Source: an uncultured Lachnospiraceae bacterium
GTDB taxonomy: Bacteria; Bacillota; Clostridia; Lachnospirales; Lachnospiraceae
NCBI GenBank assembly: GCA_910579685.1
Contig: CAJTVN010000008.1
Location: 1-64,000 of the forward strand
Direction of reading: 5' to 3'
DNA: 64,000 nt
Shown here piece after piece: positions 42,615 through 51,232 of this stretch. Positions within the stretch are counted from its first letter, which is position 1. The number at the start of each line of letters is the position of its first letter. Both the position numbers and the translations under genes were made by a program. A model generated the notes under the pieces. That model did not search any database. It saw only the letters and a list, made by a program, of their open reading frames with translations, and was not told the DNA's origin.

Positions 42615-44525
42615 TCACAACTCCATGCAGAACGGACTCATGGGATATCCGTCCTTATTGTATACGAGCGCTCCCCTGTTCGTATTGGCATAGCAGTACC
42701 TCACCTGCACCGCCTCATCCGCAAGCCCTCCGCATAAAAGGAGTATTTTGTCATCCGCTATCTCCGCCCGTGCCCGGTAAACCGCTCCCGCCGCATCCGC
42801 CAGCTCAAAATCAAGAATTTCGTCTCCCTTGTTCTCGGAAAAGGCATACATGCCTCCGCTCACATCTCCGCAGAGGATTTCAACCCTCACGTACCGGCTT
42901 CCATCCTCCCTCCTTACGGTATCCGCTTTTATATCCTTTACCACGGGGCCGCCGCACTGCGCCTTGTTTCCGTAGAACCTCTCCGCCGCCAGCATGGCAA
43001 GACGGGAGCCCACATCCTTTTTGTTCAGAGGATGAAGGTCGTTATCCTCTCCCAGATCAATGGCAACCGCCATTCCCGTCCCCGGTATCTGAAGGGCCTC
43101 TCGCTGCAGCTCACGGATTCTTCCCCACTCACTTCCCCTTCCGTCCCGGTCTATGTCATAGACATCACCGCAGAAATTGGGAAGCTGTACATAAAAATAC
43201 GGAAGCGTATCGTCCTCCCACTTCTCCCGGAAGCCCTTGACCATTCTCTTTGTCAGATCCAGATAGTTTTCCGGCTCCCAGCTGTTGGCCTCCCCCTGAT
43301 ACCAGAGCACGCCCGCTATGGCGTATCGGTGGCAGGGAGCCATCATCCCGTTGTAGAGACCCGTGGGCTTCCAGTTCACAAAATCCGTTTCCTTCACCTG
43401 CTCACAGGCACCGCCGATCCGGTAATACCAGGTTCCGGAAAGCTCCACCCGCACCTGATCGTCAAATACGGCGTAGGTCTTTCCGGGCGTAAACCTCCCC
43501 TGTCCGTTCTGGCATTTCACCCGGATCACAACGGAATTCTCCCCTTCCCGAAGAAGCCCGGCAGGTATCACATATTTTCTGGGCGGATACTGGTAATCCG
43601 TGTGCCCAACCTCCACGCCGTTTATATAAACCGTGTCACTGTCCACAATGGTGCCAAGCCAGATCTTCGCCTCTTTTCCCGCAAGCTCTCCCGGCACGGT
43701 AAACTTTCTGCAAAACCACACGCTTCCGATAAAGCCCTTTAAGTCCGTATCCTTGAAGAAAAAGGGAAGCTGCACCGGCTGCCCTGCGAAGCCCGCCTTC
43801 CAGTTCTCCTTAAGCCCCAGATCAATGCCATCCAGATATTCGTCCCACTCCCTGGCCTGGCGCTCGTTCTGTCTAAGCCTTCCCGCCACAAATTCATCAT
43901 CCGCATACTGATCCGCCTGGGCAAGAAAATCCTCATACCCCTCCAGCATGTCCCGCCCCATCCACGACTGGATCCTTGAGCCCCCAAGGCTTGCGTTGAT
44001 CAGTCCCACCGGGACACCGGAAATCTCATAGAGTTTTCTGGCAAAAAAGTATGCCGTTGCGGAAAAGTCAAGGATCGTATCCCCTCCCGCCGCCTTCCAC
44101 TGCCCGGTAAGATGGTCTGCCACAGGACCGTGAAAGTCCGCATGCTCCACGATCTTGAAGGTGCGGATACAGTCGTTGTCACAGTCATCAATCTCTTTCG
44201 GATATCTGTCTCTCACCCGCATCATGGGAAGCTCCATGTTGGACTGCCCGGAGCACATCCATACATCCCCGATCAAAATATTTTCCACCCTTATCTCACC
44301 GCCCGCATCATCCCGGAAAATCATGCGGTAAGGGCCGCCCGCTTTCAGCCCCTCCAGGAAGATCTCAAAATACCCTTCCTCATCCACGGCAGCTTCATAC
44401 TCCTTTTCCAAAAAGGAGATCGCCACTCTCCTTCCCGGCTTGTCAAAGCCCCAGATACGCACTCTCTTTTTCTGCTGAAGCACCATGCCGTCACTGATCA
44501 GCCTTGGCAGTCTCAATTCGTTCAT
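42615..44525 (-). CDS. SGNH-type acetylesterase (sialate O-acetylesterase family)
   Basis: A 636-residue protein with the SGNH serine S95 in CSGQSNMELPM, the Gly/Asn blocks NASLGGS and WYQGEAN, and the catalytic His in DLHPLNKKD near residue 540. A beta-domain inserted at about 225-350 resembles the GH2 sugar-binding fold. The family is named for sialate O-acetylesterases, but members in xylan clusters remove acetyl groups from xylo-oligosaccharides; that is the likely role here. ATG 44525 was chosen: GGAG lies 8 bases before it, and the longer frame would run through a hairpin with a T-tract. No signal peptide. Confidence 0.85.
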   Translation of the reverse strand: MNELRLPRLISDGMVLQQKKRVRIWGFDKPGRRVAISFLEKEYEAAVDEEGYFEIFLEGLKAGGPYRMIFRDDAGGEIRVENILIGDVWMCSGQSNMELPMMRVRDRYPKEIDDCDNDCIRTFKIVEHADFHGPVADHLTGQWKAAGGDTILDFSATAYFFARKLYEISGVPVGLINASLGGSRIQSWMGRDMLEGYEDFLAQADQYADDEFVAGRLRQNERQAREWDEYLDGIDLGLKENWKAGFAGQPVQLPFFFKDTDLKGFIGSVWFCRKFTVPGELAGKEAKIWLGTIVDSDTVYINGVEVGHTDYQYPPRKYVIPAGLLREGENSVVIRVKCQNGQGRFTPGKTYAVFDDQVRVELSGTWYYRIGGACEQVKETDFVNWKPTGLYNGMMAPCHRYAIAGVLWYQGEANSWEPENYLDLTKRMVKGFREKWEDDTLPYFYVQLPNFCGDVYDIDRDGRGSEWGRIRELQREALQIPGTGMAVAIDLGEDNDLHPLNKKDVGSRLAMLAAERFYGNKAQCGGPVVKDIKADTVRREDGSRYVRVEILCGDVSGGMYAFSENKGDEILDFELADAAGAVYRARAEIADDKILLLCGGLADEAVQVRYCYANTNRGALVYNKDGYPMSPFCMEL

Positions 44526-44564
44526 ATTCGTAACTCCATTCCTTTCTCCATCTGCGATAAAAAA

Positions 44565-44606
44565 TCCTATACTTATCATAGCGGTTTCCCCTGGATAAGT
44601 ATAGGA
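44565..44606 (-). terminator. Leader hairpin with T-tract before the acetylesterase gene
   Basis: A perfect 13-bp inverted repeat (44565-44577 with 44594-44606; TCCTATACTTATC arm) encloses 16 nt. On the minus strand it is followed by six T residues and preceded by five A residues, the form of a Rho-independent terminator. It lies 40 bp before the acetylesterase start, not at the end of any gene, so it may be an attenuator; it could also act as a DNA operator between the divergent genes. Confidence 0.6.
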
Positions 44607-44717
44607 CTTTTTGTGGTAAGAATTGTTCAATTATTGCTTATCATCCTTTATGGATCCGGACTCCGGTTTTTCGCTCAGGTTTGCTTCATGAATTAAATTC
44701 CCTAAACCCATCCGTTG

Positions 44718-44726
44718 TGGTATAAT
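44718..44726 (+). promoter_or_regulatory. Extended -10 promoter of the yesM-like gene
   Basis: TGG plus consensus TATAAT (44721-44726) makes an extended -10 element. It overlaps the first in-frame ATG at 44725, so translation must start further on, at 44764. Confidence 0.65.
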
Positions 44727-44763
44727 GAAAACATTATTCCATATGAATTGCGGGGGATGCGGC

Positions 44764-46527
44764 ATGAAAATTTCCGACCGCCTTCCATTTCCGGCCGGCA
44801 GGCTCAAAAAATGGAGAGGCAAGCTGATCTATGAATACATTTTTCTGTTGATCGCAGTTGCCTGCATCATCATCATATCCTTCTGGATGACAAGATATAT
44901 CGTAAAATATTCCGCCATGGAGCAGTCCCGCCAGTCCCTGGACATGATCTTCCAGCAGGCCGAGGAAAGGGTCAAAATATTCGAGGAAGATATCGAGAGC
45001 CTTCACATGAACGTGCTGCACAGCGGCTCCGTGCAGGATTTTTTCCAGGCAAAGAACATGGCGGAAAGGTGGGAAAATCTGGAGGGTTTTTACCAGGTGG
45101 TGGGAAATAACAGAAGGATTAACCGCAATCTTCAGAACATCCTGCTCTATGATGCGGACGGAAATCTGATCGCCGCTAAGGGAGACGTTTACCTTCCCAG
45201 GCCGGAGGATATTGCCGAAAACGGATTATACACCTACTCCAACCGCATGACGGATCAAAAGACAAAGGCAGCCTATTTTGAGGTGGGCATGCCAGTCTAC
45301 GAGAAAGACCTGGGATCGGAATATCACCAGATCGGCTCCGTTTACCTGCTCTTTGACGTAAAATACCTGCAGAATATCATAGACAGCATACTGCCCAATG
45401 AAAAATCCGCAGTGGGCATTCTTGACCGAAACGGGACCCTGGTAGTCAGCGCCGGCGACTGGAGGGAAGAATATTCCCTTTTTGACAGTTCTTCGGAAGA
45501 TGATGACGATCTGATCCATGTCCATCAGATTTTAAGGATGGGCTGGCGCATGGTGAGCGTTGTGCCAAAGCACAGCATGCTTTCCGGCGTGACCCAGATA
45601 CAGAAGGTCAATTACATTACCTACCTGGTGATGCTGGCCGTCATGTGCCTGGTCTGCACCACGCTCTACCGGCGCATTATCAAGCCGATCAGCAGACAGA
45701 CTTCCTTCATGGCCGATTTCACAAGGGACACCGGGCAGCGCATTGAGGTGACGGGAGAAAACGAGATCAGCGAAATGGCCCGGAAAATGAACGAAATGCT
45801 GGACGACATCGAAGACCTGAACCGGGAGGTAGTGGATTCCCAGAAAAAATATCTGGAACAGGAGTATGCCCGCAAGCAGACGGAAATGATCGCCTATAAA
45901 AGCCAGATCAATCCCCACTTTCTCTATAATACTTTTAACTGTATCCGGGGAATGGCCTTGTACAAGGGGGAGAAAGAGATTGCCGAGCTCACCATGTCCC
46001 TGTCCTGCTTCTTCAGATACAGTGTCCAGGGAGGCGAGCTGGTAACCGTGGAGGAAGCACTGGAAAACCTTTCGCACTATGCCAACATCATCCGCTGCCG
46101 GTTCAACGGAAAGCACCAGGTAAGTACCGATGCCTCCGAAGAGGTTCTCGCACAGAGAATACCGAAGCTTCTCATCCAGCCTCTGGTGGAAAATGCGGTT
46201 CTCCACGGCCTGGAAACCAGGCCGCAGGGCGGCCGCGTATCCGTTACCATCGAAGAGACGAAAGACGACGGCTCCGGAAGGCTGGCCGTCACCGTGCAGG
46301 ACGACGGCAGCGGAATCAGCGCAGAGAAGCAAAAGGAGCTGAGAGATGCCATGGAGCGCTATGACCGGGAGGGAACCATTTCCGAAAAGGGGCTTGGCAT
46401 CGGTTTTTTGAATGTGTACAGAAGGCTGCGCCTTTTTTACGGACAGGCCGCAGACTTTGACCTGGAGAGCCGGGAAGGGGAGGGAACCCGGATCCGGCTG
46501 TGGCTGCCCATGGAAGCAGGCGAGTGA
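44764..46527 (+). CDS. yesM: YesM-type sensor histidine kinase
   Basis: A 587-residue membrane kinase: helix 1 (about 20-43), an extracellular Cache-like sensor (45-280), helix 2 (about 285-305), HAMP (about 306-360), a HisKA-type region with phospho-acceptor H385 in QINPHFLYN, and an HATPase domain with ENAVLHGLE and DDGSGI motifs. YesM/YesN systems sense extracellular sugars and activate nearby LplABC importers. Start 44764 follows GGGGGATG. The response-regulator gene starts 17 bp after its stop, and the second importer follows. Confidence 0.93.
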   Translation: MKISDRLPFPAGRLKKWRGKLIYEYIFLLIAVACIIIISFWMTRYIVKYSAMEQSRQSLDMIFQQAEERVKIFEEDIESLHMNVLHSGSVQDFFQAKNMAERWENLEGFYQVVGNNRRINRNLQNILLYDADGNLIAAKGDVYLPRPEDIAENGLYTYSNRMTDQKTKAAYFEVGMPVYEKDLGSEYHQIGSVYLLFDVKYLQNIIDSILPNEKSAVGILDRNGTLVVSAGDWREEYSLFDSSSEDDDDLIHVHQILRMGWRMVSVVPKHSMLSGVTQIQKVNYITYLVMLAVMCLVCTTLYRRIIKPISRQTSFMADFTRDTGQRIEVTGENEISEMARKMNEMLDDIEDLNREVVDSQKKYLEQEYARKQTEMIAYKSQINPHFLYNTFNCIRGMALYKGEKEIAELTMSLSCFFRYSVQGGELVTVEEALENLSHYANIIRCRFNGKHQVSTDASEEVLAQRIPKLLIQPLVENAVLHGLETRPQGGRVSVTIEETKDDGSGRLAVTVQDDGSGISAEKQKELRDAMERYDREGTISEKGLGIGFLNVYRRLRLFYGQAADFDLESREGEGTRIRLWLPMEAGE

Positions 46528-46544
46528 TAGGCGGGGGTATCAAT

Positions 46545-47297
46545 ATGTATCATGTTTTTTTGGCTGACGATGAGCCCTGGGCGTTGATGGCCCTGAAAAA
46601 TCTCATACAGTGGAGCGACTACGGGTTTGCCGTCAGTGGAGAGGCACAGGACGGCAGACAGGCTCTGGAGCGGATCGAGAGGATGGGGCCGGATCTTATC
46701 ATCTCCGATATCCGCATGCCGGGAATGGACGGGCTTGCCCTTCTGCAGACCATACGGGAAAAAAGATGGCGGGCCGAGGTGCTTCTGGTCAGCGGCTATA
46801 CGGACTTTGAGTATGCCAGGAAGGCGCTTTTATATGGCTGCGTGGGCTATCTGGTCAAGCCCGTGCAGGAAAAGGAGCTGTTGGAATATCTGGAAAAGGT
46901 GCGGAACATTCTGAACGAAAAATACAAAGCGGACGCTCCCGGCGGGCAAAAAGAGGAAAACGCAGACGGGTATCGCTCCGAAAAGCTCCTGGTGCAGAAC
47001 ATGGTTTCGTTTATCCAGGAGCATTTTGCCCAGGGGCTCACCCTGCAGATGCTTGCCGGGGAATTCAACAGGAACGAAAGCTATATCAGCAGCCTGATCA
47101 AGAAGAAGACGGGAAAGGGATTCGGGGAACACCTGATGGAAGCCCGGATCCAGAAGGCCCAGGAATACCTTCGGACTACAAACGACAGCCTGGAAGCCAT
47201 AGCCGCAAAGGTCGGGTACCCGGATTACTATTATTTCACAAAGGTGTACAAGAAAGCCACCGGCATCAGTCCCGCCGCTTACCGCAGGCAGCTGTAA
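46545..47297 (+). CDS. yesN: YesN-type response regulator with AraC DNA-binding domain
   Basis: A 250-residue protein: receiver domain (1-120) with acidic pocket D8/D9, phospho-acceptor D55 in IISDIRMPGMD and K105-P106, then an AraC-type double helix-turn-helix (about 150-250) reading FNRNESYISSLIKKKTGKGF and SLEAIAAKVGYPDYYYFTKV. Phosphorylation by the adjacent YesM-type kinase is expected to activate the importer operon that begins at 47467. ATG 46545 has GGGGGT upstream; a longer frame starts at 46500 inside yesM. Confidence 0.93.
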   Translation: MYHVFLADDEPWALMALKNLIQWSDYGFAVSGEAQDGRQALERIERMGPDLIISDIRMPGMDGLALLQTIREKRWRAEVLLVSGYTDFEYARKALLYGCVGYLVKPVQEKELLEYLEKVRNILNEKYKADAPGGQKEENADGYRSEKLLVQNMVSFIQEHFAQGLTLQMLAGEFNRNESYISSLIKKKTGKGFGEHLMEARIQKAQEYLRTTNDSLEAIAAKVGYPDYYYFTKVYKKATGISPAAYRRQL

Positions 47298-47309
47298 TTT
47301 GGCAGATTG

Positions 47310-47351
47310 ACAGATCACATGGTATATACCCTGTGATCTGTATTTATTTTG
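47310..47351 (+). terminator. Terminator after yesN
   Basis: A perfect 10-bp stem ACAGATCACA / TGTGATCTGT with the self-pairing loop TGGTATATACCC is followed by a T-rich tail. It separates the yesMN unit from the importer operon. Confidence 0.8.
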
Positions 47352-47466
47352 CACGACAAATCTAAATATCTGACAAAAATTCCAAAAAATTGTCTATACA
47401 AACCGTTCTCTTTGGCAGATAAAATATCCATATAGCTAACAATAATATAAAGGAGAGGAATTCATT

Positions 47467-49221
47467 ATGAAGAGACGTATGTTACAGCAAATTTGCGCAT
47501 TGGCTCTGACCGGAACCATGCTGCTTGGTCTTACGGCCTGCGGTTCATCGAGTCCGGACACTCCGGCACAGACGCCGGACAACAGCGCAGAAGAGAACAG
47601 CTCCTCCGCTGAAGAGACCAAGGATACCGGAGCGGAGAGCGCCGCCTCATCAGGAAGCGGAGACGTAAGCGAACTGTACTGGTTTTCCGACGTATCGGGC
47701 TGGGGACCGGCGACCGCAAACTGGTCCGTGGACGAATCACCGGCAACCGTTTATATCGAAGAAAATCTGGGGCTTTCCTTAAACATCGAACAGCCGCCCA
47801 CGGACGCTTCCACCAAGCTCGGGCTGATGCTGGCCTCCGGAGAGCTTCCTGACGTGATGTCCATCACGGATTCCGATATGTACAAGCAGCTGGTTGAGGC
47901 GGATAAGGTCTGGGATATGCAGACCTTCCTGGAAACCTATGATCCCGATTCCCATCTGCTGAAGGATTTCCCGGACGATATCCGAAAGGCGCTCACGGAC
48001 GTTTACGGAAACTGGTACTCCTATCCCAGCCACATGGAATCCAAGAATAACCGCGAGGTTTTCCCTCCCGATGATCAGATCTGGGTTGACGTGGTGGAAA
48101 AGGGAAGCAACGGATGCATCATGTTTAACAAGGAGATCATGGACGCCGTGGGAATCACTCCCGAGGACGTGCAGACAGAGGAAGGCTTTTTGGCCGCATG
48201 CGAGAAGGTGAAGGCTTCCGGACACCAGGTGGACGGACAGAGCGTCCTGCCTGTGGTACTGCAGTGCAATCTCTGGATCAACACCAGCCTGGACGGAATC
48301 GTTTCAAACACCTTTGGCGTTCTTCCTGTTGACGACGAGGGGAACTACCGGCATTCGGAGCTGAATCCCCTTTACAAAAACGCCTTAAAGTTTCTCAACA
48401 CCCTGATCCAGAAGGAGTATCTGGATGTCAACACCCTGACCATCGATGAGACGGCCCTCAAGACCTATCTTGACGCCAAGAGGGTATTCTGCTGGATCGG
48501 AAATCAGGCGCAGCAGGATAAGACCAACATGCCCTGGGTATCCTACGGACCCATTCTCGCCTCAAACGGTGCGAAGCCGGTTATCGGGCTCAACGGAGAG
48601 GCCGGGACCGGATGGATTCAGACACTGGTATCCAAGGACTGCAAGAATCCCGAAAAGATTGCGAAGCTTTTAAGCTGGGCTTCCAGCCGGGAAGGACTTC
48701 TGGTCAATTACTACGGCGAGGAGGGAACGGATTATACCATAGATGACAAGGGAATCGTGACAAGAACCGAGGAAGGGACAAAGAGACTGGCCGAGGAATA
48801 CGACAACAACGTTCTGATGTGGCCGTTCGCAAACACCTCCTTCGAGAGACATACCGAGCCCGTTCCGGATCCTGCCAGCAACCGCGGCGTGGAGGTAGCC
48901 TTAATGCCCGCCTTCGGAAAGAACGAAAACACTTACATTTACAATACCGCCGTACTGGATTTCAGGAACAATACCGTGATCGAGCCCTCCAGCGATCTGG
49001 GCATCAAGCTTTCCCAGGTGGACAGCTATCTGGAAGCCCAGAAGGCCAAGATTGTGACGGCCTCCTCCGATGCGGAGTTCGAAAAAGAGTATCAGAACAT
49101 GCTCGACACGCTTGAGAGCTACAGCATAGCGGATATTGACGCCGAGTACGACAAGATCTATAAGGAGTACTGCGAAAAGAAAGGGACCAGCATTGAAAAT
49201 GTAAATGCGGGACTGAACTGA
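47467..49221 (+). CDS. lplA: Extracellular solute-binding lipoprotein (LplA-like)
   Basis: A 584-residue lipoprotein (LGLTACGS lipobox, C25), a Ser/Glu/Asp-rich linker to about residue 75, and a large LplA-type binding domain. It leads a second importer operon (binding protein, two permeases, GH43-type enzyme) just after yesMN. The gene order differs from the first importer, where the binding protein is last. Cargo is inferred to be a hemicellulose oligosaccharide. The upstream 169 bp contain the yesN terminator; no sure -35/-10 pair was found, which fits dependence on YesN. Confidence 0.92.
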   Translation: MKRRMLQQICALALTGTMLLGLTACGSSSPDTPAQTPDNSAEENSSSAEETKDTGAESAASSGSGDVSELYWFSDVSGWGPATANWSVDESPATVYIEENLGLSLNIEQPPTDASTKLGLMLASGELPDVMSITDSDMYKQLVEADKVWDMQTFLETYDPDSHLLKDFPDDIRKALTDVYGNWYSYPSHMESKNNREVFPPDDQIWVDVVEKGSNGCIMFNKEIMDAVGITPEDVQTEEGFLAACEKVKASGHQVDGQSVLPVVLQCNLWINTSLDGIVSNTFGVLPVDDEGNYRHSELNPLYKNALKFLNTLIQKEYLDVNTLTIDETALKTYLDAKRVFCWIGNQAQQDKTNMPWVSYGPILASNGAKPVIGLNGEAGTGWIQTLVSKDCKNPEKIAKLLSWASSREGLLVNYYGEEGTDYTIDDKGIVTRTEEGTKRLAEEYDNNVLMWPFANTSFERHTEPVPDPASNRGVEVALMPAFGKNENTYIYNTAVLDFRNNTVIEPSSDLGIKLSQVDSYLEAQKAKIVTASSDAEFEKEYQNMLDTLESYSIADIDAEYDKIYKEYCEKKGTSIENVNAGLN

Positions 49222-49249
49222 TATCCCCGGGTAACTCTGATTTCATATA

Positions 49250-49307
49250 CGGGCAGTACGCAGAGCGTGCTGCCCGCTCTTTGTACCACATGAACCTGCG
49301 GTACAAA
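49250..49307 (+). promoter_or_regulatory. Tandem hairpins between binding protein and permease
   Basis: A first hairpin (49250-49276) has CGGGCAG / CTGCCCG arms and an inner ACGC-AGA-GCGT stem, about 12 bp in all; a second (49280-49307) has perfect 8-bp arms TTTGTACC / GGTACAAA. There is no strong T-tract. Such elements protect the upstream message or stop part of the transcripts, so the binding protein is made in excess over the permeases. Confidence 0.6.
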
Positions 49308-49329
49308 TCCGGAAAGGTTAGGTGAATCA

Positions 49330-50271
49330 ATGAATAAAAAGAAGAAAAAGGGCTTCCGCCCCGGCTACGACAGGGCGACCCAGTTCCAGCTTCATACGCT
49401 TATGCTGCCAGGAACCATACTGATGCTGATGTTTTCCATTGTGCCTCTCTTCGGTCTGCTTCTGGCCTTTAAGAATTACAAGGTTGTGGAAGGAATAAAA
49501 GGCGTGTTTACCAGCCCCTGGTACGGCTTCCAGAACTTCAAAATTATTTTCGGTAACTTTGATTTCAGACGAATGCTGACCAACACTCTGGGGATCAATC
49601 TGATCGGAAATCTGGTGGGAATTCTGGCCGCCATCGGTTTCGCCCTGTTTATCAACGAAATCGCGCATGCGAAATTCAAAAGCGTGGTACAGACAGTGAC
49701 CTACATGCCCCACTTCATTTCCTGGGTGGTGTTCGGAAGCATCATAATCACACTGCTTAGCGGGGACGGCGGGCTGTTCAATCAGATCCTGCTAAAACTC
49801 GGCGTCATCAAAACCCCCATTGTCTTCATGGCGCAGCCCAAATATTTCTGGGCCATTGCCATCCTTTCCAATCTGGTAAAGGAGCTGGGGTGGAGCACCA
49901 TTCTGTACACGGCGGCCATCTCCGGCGTGGACCAGGAGCTGTATGAGGCGGCGGATCTGGACGGGGCAAGCCGCATCCAGAAAATGCGCTACGTGACCCT
50001 TCCCTGTATCAAGGGGACCATTGTGATCATGGTGATCTTTGCGGTGGCGGGAATCATGAACAATAACTTTGACCAGATCTTCGTGCTCCAGAATCCATTC
50101 AACATTGAGCGAAGCGAAGTGATCGATACCTATATCTACAAAGTCGGTATGCAGCAGCTCCAGTTTGGCATGGCGGCGGCGGTAAATATTTTCAAGTCCA
50201 TCCTCGCAATCATCCTCCTTGGGATCGCCAATTTTGTTTCCAATAAGCTGACCGATAACGGATTATTCTGA
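49330..50271 (+). CDS. lplB: Carbohydrate ABC transporter permease (LplB-like)
   Basis: A 313-residue permease with six membrane helices and EAA motif ELYEAADLDGASRIQKMRYV (about 199-218). The N-terminus is very basic (NKKKKKGFRPG). Second gene of the second importer operon. Confidence 0.93.
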   Translation: MNKKKKKGFRPGYDRATQFQLHTLMLPGTILMLMFSIVPLFGLLLAFKNYKVVEGIKGVFTSPWYGFQNFKIIFGNFDFRRMLTNTLGINLIGNLVGILAAIGFALFINEIAHAKFKSVVQTVTYMPHFISWVVFGSIIITLLSGDGGLFNQILLKLGVIKTPIVFMAQPKYFWAIAILSNLVKELGWSTILYTAAISGVDQELYEAADLDGASRIQKMRYVTLPCIKGTIVIMVIFAVAGIMNNNFDQIFVLQNPFNIERSEVIDTYIYKVGMQQLQFGMAAAVNIFKSILAIILLGIANFVSNKLTDNGLF

Positions 50272-50291
50272 GAAAGAGGAGGAGGATTCCT

Positions 50292-51206
50292 ATGAACAAA
50301 ATCAAGTCAAAAAGAGAAAAACGGTATCAGGCGGTACTGACGGCAGTGATGATCCTGATCATGCTGATCACGGTCTATCCGGTATGGTATTCCCTGATCA
50401 ACTCCTTAAACAGCGCACAGGATATTGCCAAGAACGGTTTCGCCATGATCCTTCCGGGAGAATTCTCCGTGGACAGCTGGAAGTCGGTACTGAAAAATCC
50501 CGAGATTTTCAGGGCGTTCGGGATCACCCTTTCCAGGACGGTCATCGTGACAATCCTGCAGACGATGATCACCGCCATGTTTGCCTATGGATTTTCCCGG
50601 GAAAATCTCACCGGAAAGAAATTCTATACGGCCATTGGTTTCTTAAGCATGTACTTAAACGGCGGGGTAATCGCCTATTTCATCCTGTTCAACGCCCTTC
50701 ATATTTACAATACCTACTGGGTCTACATTATCCCCTGCTTGTTCGGAGGCTTTTACAATGTTATAATTTTCAATACCAACTACAAAGCCATCCCGGATTC
50801 ACTGTTTGAATCGGCCAAGATCGACGGGGCAAGCGAATACACGGTATTTTTCAAAATCGTGATCCCCCTGTCAAAGCCGGTAATCAGCGCTCTCGGCATT
50901 TTTACCGCAGTGGGCACCTGGAACGATTACTCCCAGACGCTGTACTACACCAAATCCTCGGAGATACAGACATTGTCCTATTACATGCTCTCCATCACCA
51001 AATCCAGCGCTTCCGCGGCGCAGCTTGGCGAGACCATGAGCGCAGGAGCCTCCTCCGTGCTCACCACCATGTCCAATTCTGCGGCAAACTACAAAACCAT
51101 CGAGCTTGCGTGTATGGTTCTCTCGGCGCTTCCCTTAATCATCATCTATCCCTTTGCGCAGAAGTTCTTTGAAAAAGGCGTGATGGTCGGATCGGTGAAG
51201 GGTTGA
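50292..51206 (+). CDS. lplC: Carbohydrate ABC transporter permease (LplC/YtcP-like)
   Basis: A 304-residue permease with six membrane helices and EAA motif SLFESAKIDGASEYTVFFKI (about 174-193); the C-terminus reads KFFEKGVMVGSVKG as in YtcP. It follows the LplB-like gene by 20 bp with a strong GAGGAGGAGG ribosome site. The local operon has no ATPase. Confidence 0.93.
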   Translation: MNKIKSKREKRYQAVLTAVMILIMLITVYPVWYSLINSLNSAQDIAKNGFAMILPGEFSVDSWKSVLKNPEIFRAFGITLSRTVIVTILQTMITAMFAYGFSRENLTGKKFYTAIGFLSMYLNGGVIAYFILFNALHIYNTYWVYIIPCLFGGFYNVIIFNTNYKAIPDSLFESAKIDGASEYTVFFKIVIPLSKPVISALGIFTAVGTWNDYSQTLYYTKSSEIQTLSYYMLSITKSSASAAQLGETMSAGASSVLTTMSNSAANYKTIELACMVLSALPLIIIYPFAQKFFEKGVMVGSVKG

Positions 51207-51232
51207 CAAAAATACGGAAAGGAAATCAGAAT

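Noticed and set aside
44725..44763. Upstream ATG at 44725 as start of the yesM-like kinase
   Set aside because: This ATG overlaps the TATAAT of the extended -10 promoter, so it is not in the transcript; GGGGGATG precedes ATG 44764.
47395..47415. Partial cre (CcpA) site before the second importer
   Set aside because: The match lacks the conserved TG at its left end, so it is too weak to report as a site.
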